64,000 bases of DNA from Lineus longissimus (Eukaryota > Nemertea > Pilidiophora > Heteronemertea > Lineidae): assembly GCF_910592395.1 (NCBI RefSeq), contig NC_088326.1:7881001-7945000 (forward strand), written 5' to 3'. Positions within the stretch are counted from its first letter, which is position 1. Each line of letters opens with the position of its first letter. A program made the translations under genes and the position numbers. The notes beneath the pieces are model-generated. The model worked only from the letters and a program-made list of their open reading frames with translations, made no database searches and was not told the DNA's origin. Below, in pieces: positions 46,718 to 54,909 of the stretch.

Positions 46718-49700
46718 ATGACTGATAAGAATCAGAAAATACTTTGCACTACATGTGACAAGTACATATCCTACAATAATATGGCTATTCACAGGAGAAC
46801 CAAAGGTCACTTAAGTAAATTAAATCCGGATTATGTCCCTATTGCTCAACCCCGAGCCCCATCACTGATCCCTAAAACTATGGATAAGAAACTTGCATTT
46901 GAGGAAAATGAGCTAGATGGCATAAAGAAAGTGAGTGGAATAGAAATAGTAAAACAATTTGGCAAGCCTGTAGTCACCATTAGTTTGAAGATTGACAGAG
47001 AAGCTAAACAAGTGTATGAATACAGAGATAAATTAGAGGAGGTATTATTTCAACTCAATGATTACCATCACAAAATTAGCATATCAGTATTTGCTCAGTT
47101 TGATCGTCAGGGTGAAAGTGTAACACACCCCATACAGTCTCCAATGGAAAGCATAATTTCAAGGAACCAGGCAATTTATGCCATAACCAACCAGTTAAAC
47201 TACATTAAGACACAGATTGAGGAAAGGTACTTTCAAGGTTCTGGACTTACTTTAAATAAAATAGAGTCTTGTAACATGACCATCTGTTCTTACAAGAGGT
47301 GTAAAGGTGGTCATTACACTAAATTACCATTTAAAACAAAGGCAGTAATAAATGTGGAATCAAATGACAATAAATGTTTTCTCTGGTCTTTATTGGCCGC
47401 TAAATATCTGAAAGAAAATCCAGAGACGGACTTTGTCCTGAGAGCAGAGCTCGAGAGTACATTCAATATCACTACCGATATCAAAATCGAGCCTAGCTCT
47501 CAGTACGGAGTACGAATCAAATCATTTCCTGTATGTATTCAAAAGGATATCCCTAAGATAGAGAGTGATAATAATCTCAAAATTAATGTGTTCAAGTTAG
47601 AGAACGAATCGGCTAAGAGCACATGTGAGGCAAAACTAGAACCTCTCTACCTGTCCAAGAATTATGATGATGATGATGTCATCGATCTGTTGTATTTCAA
47701 GGACCATTTCATGTACATAAGAGACATCAATCTTTTCTTCAGGACACTAGCTCATAGAGTGTATCTTTGCAGGAGATGCATGAATTACTTTTACAGGAAG
47801 TCAACACTAGATAAACATAAAAAGAAATGTGGAGAACACGATTACTGTAAGATTACTTTGCCTCCACCTAACAGTAAATGGTCACAAATTAAATTTGAAA
47901 AACACTCATTCAAAAATAGAGTTCCGTTTGTGATCTATGCTGATTTCGAAGCGATAAGCGAACCTTGTTCTTCTGCCGAAGGCAACATACCAGTAGTATC
48001 AGTAGAGCCACCTATGATGAAAGAACCGAGTTCAAAGAAACTTTTTAAACAAAATGCATCAGCTGTTGGTGTTTATGTTCACTCAGACTACACACACCTT
48101 TACAGTAGCCAGTATGTGTCTCACAGGGGTGCTGATGTTGTAGATGTGTTCTGTAATTGGTTAATCAGGATGGAAGAACAATTCTCTAATTTATTGAACT
48201 GTAACTTTCCTCTAACAATGACAGATGAAGACTCGAGCTCTGCTCTCAGGACGAAGTCCGACTGGCATAAATATCAATTAGAAACACATTGTTACTATTG
48301 TAATCAACCTTTGGGATATGACAAGGTCAAGGATCATGATCACTACTGTGGTAGATATCGAGGTGCTGCTCACAACTCGTGTAATTTGAATGAAAAGAAA
48401 GCTATGTTTGTACCAGTGTTTTTTCACAATCTCAGTAATTACGATTCTCACTTATTTATTAAAGAATTAATGAATAAGCTACCGAAGTACAAGAAACTGA
48501 AAATACTTGCCAAAACATCAGAGGAATATATCTCATTTCAGTTCGGTTGTTTCAGGTTTTTGGACTCGTACAGATTCCTGCAGTCCAGTTTAGACAACAT
48601 AACCAAATCAATGTTGGATGATGATTTTAAAATTACCAGACAGCTGTTCCCAAATACCACTGACTTTAAGCTATTGAGGAAGAAGGGTTCAGTACCTTAC
48701 TCTTTTTACACATCACATGAAAGCTACAATGTTACTTACCTAGAAAAGTCTATGTTTTTTGACGAATTGAAAAATGAAATGGCACCTGATTCTGCCTATG
48801 ATGAGGCTAAGGTAATATGGGATCATTTCAAGATCAGGAATCACGGTGAGTTCATTGACCTCTACCTCAAAACTGATGTGATCCTTTTAGCTGATTTATT
48901 TGAGAAATTCAGGGATGTCAATTTGAACTACTTTCAGATAGATCCCTGTCACTGTTACTCGGCACCAGGCCTAACCTGGCAAGCTGGTTTGAAGTACACA
49001 GGAATAAACCTAGAACTACTGACTGATACCAACATCTTACTTACTTTTGAGAAAGCAATACGAGGTGGAATTTCGGGTGTTATGGGAACAAGACATGTAA
49101 AGGCAGATGAACACCACAAACTACTCTACATAGACGCAAATAATCTCTACGGCTGGTCCATGATGGAACCTCAACCCTATGGTAGTTTTGAAATGATAGA
49201 TATTGATCCACTCGAGCTATGCTCTCAGGACAAAGTCCGACTAGGACAAGGTCCAGAGAGCAAAGCTCGACTTAACATGAATGTTATCAGTAAAGAGCAG
49301 ATTATGGCAATTCCAAGTGATAGTGAAGTGGGCTACTTCTTAGAGGTTGATTTGGAGTATCCAGGAAATATTAAATTTAAGTCAAGGAACTTTCCATTCT
49401 GTCCCGAATCTCTCTTTATTGAAGATGATGAATTAAGTCCTTACCAGAGAGAGTTACTGGGTGATGATAAAAGATCAAATGTAGAGAAACTAATACTAAC
49501 ACAAAAGGATAAAACTAATTACATAGTGCATTACAGAATGCTACAATTTTACCTAAAGCACGGAATGGTACTTAAGAGGGTTCATTCAGTGATAAGCTTT
49601 AAACAATCAGAGTGGTTAGCACCATACATTGATTTTAACACTAAACGACGTATGGATTCTAAGACTGATTTTGAGAAAGACTATTTTAAACTGATGAACA

Positions 49701-50551
49701 ATGCGTTCTATGGAAAAACTTGTGAGAACATAAGGAACAGGGTTGAAATTGAATTTGTATCGGACGGGGAGAGAGCCAGGAATGTAATGGCCAATCCCAG
49801 GTTTTCATCGATATGCGTATTTGACGAACATAATGCTGCTATTAGCATGAGGAAAACATCAATGAAATTCAACAAACCAATCTACATAGGAGCTTCAGTA
49901 CTTGAATTGTCTAAATTATTAATGTATGAATTCTATTATGAAGTTCTTCAACCGTACTTTGGTGAGAAAAATATTGAACTGCTGTATCTAGATACAGATT
50001 CCTTTGTACTTAACATTAATACTGATGACTTAACTAAAGACTTAAAGGAGTTGAAACACTATTTTGACTTCAGTAATTATCCAAAAGATCATCCACTCTA
50101 TGATACCAGTAAGAAGAAGGTACCAGGCTACTTTAAGGATGAGCTAGGAGGAGTAGAGATGACTGAATTCATTGCCCTGAGAAGTAAGATGTACGCTTAC
50201 AGGACCAAGACTATGTCTGGAGAGCAAGGCTCGACTAGGACTACGTCCCGAGAACAAAGTTCGACAAAAGATTACGATTCTAAGAAATTGAAGGGTATTG
50301 CCAAGAATGTAGTAAGGAGAAATATCTCATTTGATGACTATGTTGATTGTCTTGAAAAGAGTAGGTCATTTTACCACAAGATGAGACACTTAAGATCAGA
50401 TAAACACCAAATCTATTTGGAAGAAGTTGACAAAAAAAGCCTCAGTCCTTTTGATGACAAGAGGTTCATACTTGAAGATGGAATAAGCACCTTACCATTT
50501 GGAATGTATTATGAAGGCTACATAGATTACAGCGATTCAAACTTCGCTTGA
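46718..50551 (+). CDS. polB: Protein-primed family B DNA polymerase
   Basis: The ORF is open from an ATG at 46685 (1288 residues), but the likely start is the second Met at 46718 (MTDKNQ). Residue numbers here follow the 46685 start. Motifs in order: C2H2 finger at about 22-42; a second C2H2 finger at about 360-383; Exo I YADFEAI (D420, E422); a Cys/His HNH-like module at about 534-566 (CYYCN and DHDHYCGRYRG); Exo II HNLSNYDSH (about 581); Exo III YLKTD (about 727-731); motif A DANNLYGW (D817); motif B KLMNNAFYGKT (K1002); motif C YLDTDSF (D1103, D1105). This is the Polinton PolB layout, with an intact proofreading exonuclease and polymerase centre. Four double-hairpin repeat insertions lie in frame at about residues 248, 517, 843 and 1178. 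Confidence 0.97.
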   Translation: MTDKNQKILCTTCDKYISYNNMAIHRRTKGHLSKLNPDYVPIAQPRAPSLIPKTMDKKLAFEENELDGIKKVSGIEIVKQFGKPVVTISLKIDREAKQVYEYRDKLEEVLFQLNDYHHKISISVFAQFDRQGESVTHPIQSPMESIISRNQAIYAITNQLNYIKTQIEERYFQGSGLTLNKIESCNMTICSYKRCKGGHYTKLPFKTKAVINVESNDNKCFLWSLLAAKYLKENPETDFVLRAELESTFNITTDIKIEPSSQYGVRIKSFPVCIQKDIPKIESDNNLKINVFKLENESAKSTCEAKLEPLYLSKNYDDDDVIDLLYFKDHFMYIRDINLFFRTLAHRVYLCRRCMNYFYRKSTLDKHKKKCGEHDYCKITLPPPNSKWSQIKFEKHSFKNRVPFVIYADFEAISEPCSSAEGNIPVVSVEPPMMKEPSSKKLFKQNASAVGVYVHSDYTHLYSSQYVSHRGADVVDVFCNWLIRMEEQFSNLLNCNFPLTMTDEDSSSALRTKSDWHKYQLETHCYYCNQPLGYDKVKDHDHYCGRYRGAAHNSCNLNEKKAMFVPVFFHNLSNYDSHLFIKELMNKLPKYKKLKILAKTSEEYISFQFGCFRFLDSYRFLQSSLDNITKSMLDDDFKITRQLFPNTTDFKLLRKKGSVPYSFYTSHESYNVTYLEKSMFFDELKNEMAPDSAYDEAKVIWDHFKIRNHGEFIDLYLKTDVILLADLFEKFRDVNLNYFQIDPCHCYSAPGLTWQAGLKYTGINLELLTDTNILLTFEKAIRGGISGVMGTRHVKADEHHKLLYIDANNLYGWSMMEPQPYGSFEMIDIDPLELCSQDKVRLGQGPESKARLNMNVISKEQIMAIPSDSEVGYFLEVDLEYPGNIKFKSRNFPFCPESLFIEDDELSPYQRELLGDDKRSNVEKLILTQKDKTNYIVHYRMLQFYLKHGMVLKRVHSVISFKQSEWLAPYIDFNTKRRMDSKTDFEKDYFKLMNNAFYGKTCENIRNRVEIEFVSDGERARNVMANPRFSSICVFDEHNAAISMRKTSMKFNKPIYIGASVLELSKLLMYEFYYEVLQPYFGEKNIELLYLDTDSFVLNINTDDLTKDLKELKHYFDFSNYPKDHPLYDTSKKKVPGYFKDELGGVEMTEFIALRSKMYAYRTKTMSGEQGSTRTTSREQSSTKDYDSKKLKGIAKNVVRRNISFDDYVDCLEKSRSFYHKMRHLRSDKHQIYLEEVDKKSLSPFDDKRFILEDGISTLPFGMYYEGYIDYSDSNFA

Positions 50552-50802
50552 GTACGACTACGTCCAGAGAACAAAGTTCGATTCCGACTTCGTCTTGAGA
50601 GCTCTGCTCGATTAGGACTACGTCCAGAGAACAAAGTTCGATTAAACTAATGAATAGGGTGGTGCTGATGGTAGTGTTACTTGGTGAAATTCATCCCTAA
50701 CACCGAAGTCATGATAATAGTGATAGTGATACACCACATTAGGATTAGGACGTAGTCCGGGTCCGACTTCGTCTTGAGAGCATAGCTCGAGTCCTGTTTG
50801 AT
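50552..50802. repeat. Cluster of double-hairpin repeats between convergent genes
   Basis: Three adjacent copies (50556-50583, 50584-50612 and 50613-50642), a half copy at about 50740 and a full copy at 50762-50791 occupy most of the gap between PolB and the 219-residue gene. Some have decayed arms (AGAACAAAGTTCG), with compensating changes that keep the stem (GAAC/GTTC). Confidence 0.85.
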
Positions 50803-51462
50803 TTACTGAACTTTTAGTTTTTCTAGCATCTCTCTCTGTGCTAGTTTTTTTCCTTCTTCTAAAAAAGTCTTCTTTAAAGACTCTACATCAACAGCTGAAC
50901 TTGCCTCCCTTTGTTTTTTCCTAATGGCATTTTTCATCGAAATGTATTTCTCCTTCTCCTTGAGAATCAAAGTAAACTCATCTGTAGATATGTGAGAATC
51001 GGTTAAGGCTTTACTAACCAAATCATTGATTGTGTTCAGTTTTGAAATTGCCAACATTCTGATATTCTCATGCTTTTCAATTTTCTTAAGAATATTCTTT
51101 TTCTCCCAGCCTAAGGCTGATGAAATAATGGCACTACCTATTGTTACGCCACCCAAAGCTAAGCCTATCGGTGCCGTGATTACACCAGCTAGAGCGGAAA
51201 CACCAACAGATCCGGCTGCAACGCTGGCAAAATTAAGGAAATGGCTAATGCCAGTAATTACGCTAAATGCTTTTTTGTACTTTGAAAATATCTTTCTTCT
51301 AAATTCAATCTCGCTTTCTAAGAAACTCTTAACCTCACATATTTGTTGTAGTCTGAAAGCCTGAGGGTTACTTTCTGTATGCTTTTCAGACCTTTCATAG
51401 TTCAATTGACTTTCAGAGTTTAAATTACTTAAATCTGGATAAACCTTATTGTCTCCATCCAT
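50803..51462 (-). CDS. Polinton glycine/alanine-rich membrane protein
   Basis: The protein has 219 residues with the start context TAAATG. A hydrophilic N-terminus (1-65) is followed by a long Gly/Ala-rich hydrophobic region (about 66-117: ASVAAGSVGVSALAGVITA and IGLALGGVTIGSAIISSAL), probably a two-helix hairpin, then a helical, charged C-terminal half. Small Gly/Ala-rich hairpins of this kind occur in membrane-active virion proteins, and a similar type of protein recurs in Polintons to my knowledge. No specific family name is claimed. Confidence 0.8.
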   Translation of the reverse strand: MDGDNKVYPDLSNLNSESQLNYERSEKHTESNPQAFRLQQICEVKSFLESEIEFRRKIFSKYKKAFSVITGISHFLNFASVAAGSVGVSALAGVITAPIGLALGGVTIGSAIISSALGWEKKNILKKIEKHENIRMLAISKLNTINDLVSKALTDSHISTDEFTLILKEKEKYISMKNAIRKKQREASSAVDVESLKKTFLEEGKKLAQREMLEKLKVQ

Positions 51463-51466
51463 TTAA

Positions 51467-51736
51467 TTAGTGGGAATAACTAGAATCAGTTGTTCTGTCA
51501 TTTCTAGTGTTTAGTGTTGATCCTACAGACACTACAGGTTTTTGAAGTACATTAAATTTTAAAGGTTTTTCTGACCCAACAGGTTTTTCTGTCCCAGCAG
51601 GCCCAGCAGGTTTTAAAGGTTTTTCGGGACCAGGCTCCAACTTTGACTCTACTTCTGCCTCTAATTCTCTATGAAATCGTTCTAATCTTTCTTTCCAATT
51701 ACGTGGTCGTTTTGTGTAACCCCAAGTTCTATTCAT
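51467..51736 (-). CDS. Polinton small Pro/Lys-rich protein
   Basis: The protein has 89 residues, a TAAATG start context, and lies 4 bp upstream of the 219-residue gene. A basic N-terminus (MNRTWGYTKRPRNWKERLER) is followed by GPEKPLKPAGPAGTEKP-type repeats. It is basic and proline-rich, like small core or DNA-condensing proteins of related viruses, but this is only an analogy. Confidence 0.65.
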   Translation of the reverse strand: MNRTWGYTKRPRNWKERLERFHRELEAEVESKLEPGPEKPLKPAGPAGTEKPVGSEKPLKFNVLQKPVVSVGSTLNTRNDRTTDSSYSH

Positions 51737-51755
51737 TTAATTAAGTAAAATAAAA

Positions 51756-52961
51756 TCAATTCACTGCAAAGAGTAAATTTCTTTCAAGTCTATTATTCAA
51801 CTTAATCATCTCGTTTATGATTTCTGTCTGACTACATATGTTAATGTTCTGGTTCATTCTCATGTTATTATTTAAATTCGATAATCTATCAAGCAGAATC
51901 ATATTTTCATCACGAAGATAATCCCCGAAATGCTGTGATATCACTATTTTCCAATTTGGTATTACATCCTGGTCTCGAAAGACAAACCAGTTTTCACTTC
52001 TCATTTTTACCATGAAATCCATTGACCTATCCAATTGATCCTTAAATAGTGTGTAGTCTACTTTAGCACTCTTCTGTCTGTTTTGTGTTTTAGACATTGG
52101 TCTCATGTTAAACCAAGCAAAGCACAGTTCAGGTTTATCTTTGAATTCCTTGATTGGTAAGACATGATCCAACTCTTCTTCTACTATTCGAACTCTGTTC
52201 TCGGGACTTTGTCCTATTGGAGATAGACTCCTCTGGTACTTTAACCACTGTGAGAAGAAACTGTCTGTACATCCTAGATTAAATGAGGAATTACCGGTCG
52301 GACTTCGTCCTGAGAGCATAGCTCGATTACACTCTCCCTTAGAAATGCGGTTTAGACCAACTCTAATTTTGTGTCTGTCTCTATTACCATTTTGGTCAAG
52401 GTAATCCTTTTTGTAATATGAATTAAAACATGATCTACAGTTACCTCTATTTCCGTCTTTACCAAATTCACCATCACTTAGTAATTTATTTTCATAACAT
52501 TTATTACATACCTTGATTTTACTTGAACCACATTCTTTACAGTAATCAAGTAGTTTATTACGCCTGTTCTTTTCAAAATTAATTTCAGGTTTCTTTTCAC
52601 AGCACTTAACACAATAAATTGTAGGTTGATTTTCCATGTTTTGATTTAACATATTATTCTGATTTTCCATATTTTGATTCATCATATTATTCTGATTTAT
52701 CATATTTTGATTTTCCATGTTTTGATTTTCCATATTTTGATTTTCCATATTTTGATTTAAGATAAACTGATTTATCATATTTTGATTTAACATAATCTGA
52801 TTTATCAGATTTTGATTTAACATATTATTTTGATGCAAATAATACAAAAACTTCTGAATATTTTGATTCATCATATTATCATGATTCATCATATCATTTT
52901 GATTCATCATATCATTTTGATTCATCATACCATTTTGATTATCAAATATTGCTCCATCCAT
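51756..52961 (-). CDS. HNH-type endonuclease with Met/Asn-rich repeats and zinc motifs
   Basis: The protein has 401 residues. Residues 1-110 are a low-complexity array of NQNMMNQ/MENQNM units. Then come paired cysteines (CVKCCEKKPEINF, CKECGS, CNKCYE and CRSCFNSYY, about 114-185), which look like two zinc-binding modules. At about 258-300, the stretch EEELDHVLPIKEF then CFAWFNMRPMSKTQNRQKS matches the HNH pattern DH-x-PI...NxRPxxxxxN. Two double-hairpin repeats are present, one encoding RAMLSGRSPT (about 212-222) and one degenerate at about 52187-52212. It probably cuts DNA, possibly in replication, packaging or competition. Confidence 0.75.
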   Translation of the reverse strand: MDGAIFDNQNGMMNQNDMMNQNDMMNHDNMMNQNIQKFLYYLHQNNMLNQNLINQIMLNQNMINQFILNQNMENQNMENQNMENQNMINQNNMMNQNMENQNNMLNQNMENQPTIYCVKCCEKKPEINFEKNRRNKLLDYCKECGSSKIKVCNKCYENKLLSDGEFGKDGNRGNCRSCFNSYYKKDYLDQNGNRDRHKIRVGLNRISKGECNRAMLSGRSPTGNSSFNLGCTDSFFSQWLKYQRSLSPIGQSPENRVRIVEEELDHVLPIKEFKDKPELCFAWFNMRPMSKTQNRQKSAKVDYTLFKDQLDRSMDFMVKMRSENWFVFRDQDVIPNWKIVISQHFGDYLRDENMILLDRLSNLNNNMRMNQNINICSQTEIINEMIKLNNRLERNLLFAVN

Positions 52962-53050
52962 TTCTTTCTTTATTTAGTAGGACATTTTTTTTTTTAAATT
53001 ACGTTTTTCGAACTTGTTCTTGTGACTTAAGTCACTTTAGAGACTTTATT

Positions 53051-54145
53051 TCATTTCAATGATTTGATATCAGAAACTGGTAACCATTCATTGAACTTAT
53101 CACTGTAACCCTTCCACTTCACTAATCCGTATTTCTTGCCTTTACTGGTCTTGTACCTTAGGATTTTCTCGATCTTGTACTCTAGCTGGTCAGGATTAGG
53201 AACATAGCTCAATTCCTCTTCATAGAAATATCCTTGAATTTCTTCTTTGTGGTAATCCTCAAGCTGGTAGACGATAGGGTGAGTAAAGATGATCTGTTTG
53301 ATTTGGAACACCTCCTCAGTGTAGTTGGGCATGTAACCTTTACCGAAAATGGACTTGTACTTTGAAATTCTTACACTGTCACCTACTTTGTACTTTGGAT
53401 CACCAAATGTCTCTTTGAGGTGAAGACCGTAAAGATTGTACCACACTGTTCCTTCGTTTTCCATCTTTCTGGCGTCTACAGGTTTCATACCTATTGATGA
53501 GTGAAATGTGTTATTGTAGCCGCTGACCAGGTCATCCAGAACGTCAATCCACTTGTCAGTCTCCTTAGCGGTGAAATAACGCCACATTTTTTCTTTAAGG
53601 GTTCTATTGAATCTCTCTACTACTGCTGCCTTCTTATCAGATTTTGTGGAGAACCAGTCTATGTCATTTTCTGTTAAAAGTTCCTTGAAGTGTTTGTTGT
53701 AAAATTCTTTACCGTCATCAAACTGGATTTTCGTTGGTTTTGCTTCCTCAAATATCACTTTAAATGCATCTCTGATTTCTTCTCCCCTCTTACTCTTAAC
53801 TGCTAGAGCCCAAGAAAAACGACTAAATAGATCTATGACTGTTAAAATGAATCTGAAACCCTTATTCTGTTTCTCAAATTTTTGCATGTCAACCAGATCT
53901 GCTTGCCATTGTTGATCGATGTACGATACCATTGTCTTCCTGAAGGTGAATTTCTTAATGGCCGGTTTGTGTAGTTGGTGAGTTGGTAGTGTTTCTAGAA
54001 ATTCTTTCACTTCTTTTTTTTTAATAAGTTTACCATCTTCCTTGACCTGTTTCCACATCTTACTCAAAGAACTGTAAGCCACGGGACTCTCAGGGTTGTA
54101 GTACAAATCCCTTAGATACTGCTGTGTGTCATCCTTTACATTCAT
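53051..54145 (-). CDS. int: Polinton retroviral-type integrase with chromodomain
   Basis: The protein has 364 residues. The N-terminal domain is followed by the catalytic core, with D83 in WQADLVDM, D143 in FDDGKEF and E177 in VVERFNRTLKE (about 33 residues between the last two), and YNNTFHSSIGMKP. A C-terminal chromodomain (about 322-362) reads YKIEKILR and GLVKWKGYSDKFNEWLP. It joins the TIR ends to target DNA with a 6-bp stagger, which agrees with the CGTATC duplication. Its start codon lies head to head with that of the ATPase inside the palindrome CATTTAAATG (54143-54152). Confidence 0.97.
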   Translation of the reverse strand: MNVKDDTQQYLRDLYYNPESPVAYSSLSKMWKQVKEDGKLIKKKEVKEFLETLPTHQLHKPAIKKFTFRKTMVSYIDQQWQADLVDMQKFEKQNKGFRFILTVIDLFSRFSWALAVKSKRGEEIRDAFKVIFEEAKPTKIQFDDGKEFYNKHFKELLTENDIDWFSTKSDKKAAVVERFNRTLKEKMWRYFTAKETDKWIDVLDDLVSGYNNTFHSSIGMKPVDARKMENEGTVWYNLYGLHLKETFGDPKYKVGDSVRISKYKSIFGKGYMPNYTEEVFQIKQIIFTHPIVYQLEDYHKEEIQGYFYEEELSYVPNPDQLEYKIEKILRYKTSKGKKYGLVKWKGYSDKFNEWLPVSDIKSLK

Positions 54146-54152
54146 TTAAATG
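54143..54152. promoter_or_regulatory. Shared palindromic start CATTTAAATG of integrase and ATPase
   Basis: The two start codons (CAT on the minus strand for integrase, ATG on the plus strand for ATPase) are separated by TTAA only. Both therefore have the TAAATG context, and any transcripts would need start sites inside or upstream of each other's coding sequence. Confidence 0.6.
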
Positions 54153-54770
54153 AGTGAAGTATTTATTTACGAGCCACACAATATGTTAATTTCTGGTGTT
54201 ACCAATTGTGGTAAGACATATTTTGCCCTTGACCTCTTAGAAAAGGAGTATCGGCACAAGTTCCAGAACATAGTCATTTTCTGTCCAACATATTTCAACA
54301 ATAAGACATATGAAAGGAAATGGATTTACCAAGACAAGAACGTCTACATAGTTAATCCCGAAGCTGTGGCCAGTAATTTGGACCTTGTGCTTCAGTTTGC
54401 TACTCTGACCTTTGCTGGTTCTAACACATTATTCCTCATTGATGACTGTGCTAATTTGAGAGACACAAAAAAGAAGGTGTCCGAGTTATGTAATCTTGCC
54501 TTTTCCGGCAGGCACTACAATCTCACTGTTTGGTTACTAGTTCAGAAGTACAATTCAGTTGTTAAGGACTACAGAGAGAACATAAGAATTTTAGTATTAT
54601 TTTTTAATAAGGATGAATCAGCCATGAAAGATGCCTTAGAAGAAAACAGTGTTATTCCTAAGGAGAAAAGACAGTACTACATAGAAGAACTTAAGATGAA
54701 AAAAGGATCAAAACTGATCATTAGACTACAACATCCATTTGGATTTACTCTTTCCCATCAAAAATCTTAG
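54150..54770 (+). CDS. FtsK/HerA-type (A32-like) genome packaging ATPase
   Basis: The protein has 206 residues. It has a Walker A at GVTNCGKT (16-23), a Walker B at TLFLIDDC (about 93-99), and downstream FSGRHYNLTVWLLVQKYNSV, the sensor-like region of A32 packaging ATPases. The length is typical for Polintons. It would pump DNA into the capsid. It is the only + strand gene in the right half and diverges from the integrase. Confidence 0.95.
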   Translation: MSEVFIYEPHNMLISGVTNCGKTYFALDLLEKEYRHKFQNIVIFCPTYFNNKTYERKWIYQDKNVYIVNPEAVASNLDLVLQFATLTFAGSNTLFLIDDCANLRDTKKKVSELCNLAFSGRHYNLTVWLLVQKYNSVVKDYRENIRILVLFFNKDESAMKDALEENSVIPKEKRQYYIEELKMKKGSKLIIRLQHPFGFTLSHQKS

Positions 54771-54785
54771 TCCCGCTTCTCATCA

Positions 54786-54899
54786 TCAGGACTGTGTCCG
54801 ATCAGTTGTCTTAGTCTTTCTAACCCTAGTAAAATAATAAATTATTAACCCTAAACCACTAAGTCCTAGGATAATCCATAGGTACTCGTATTTCTTCAT
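54786..54899 (-). CDS. Tiny single-pass membrane protein (37 aa), possibly truncated at its 5' end
   Basis: A minus-strand ORF runs from ATG at 54899 to TGA at 54786. It encodes MKKYEYLWIILGLSGLGLII followed by YYFTRVRK and a basic tail, a clear transmembrane helix with positive-inside charge. It lies tail to tail with the ATPase gene. Codons upstream of the ATG stay open for a few residues until the repeat-rich insert that starts at about 54910, so the original gene may have been longer. A partial hairpin repeat overlaps its end. Confidence 0.45.
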   Translation of the reverse strand: MKKYEYLWIILGLSGLGLIIYYFTRVRKTKTTDRTQS

Positions 54900-54909
54900 T
54901 TCATCACTA

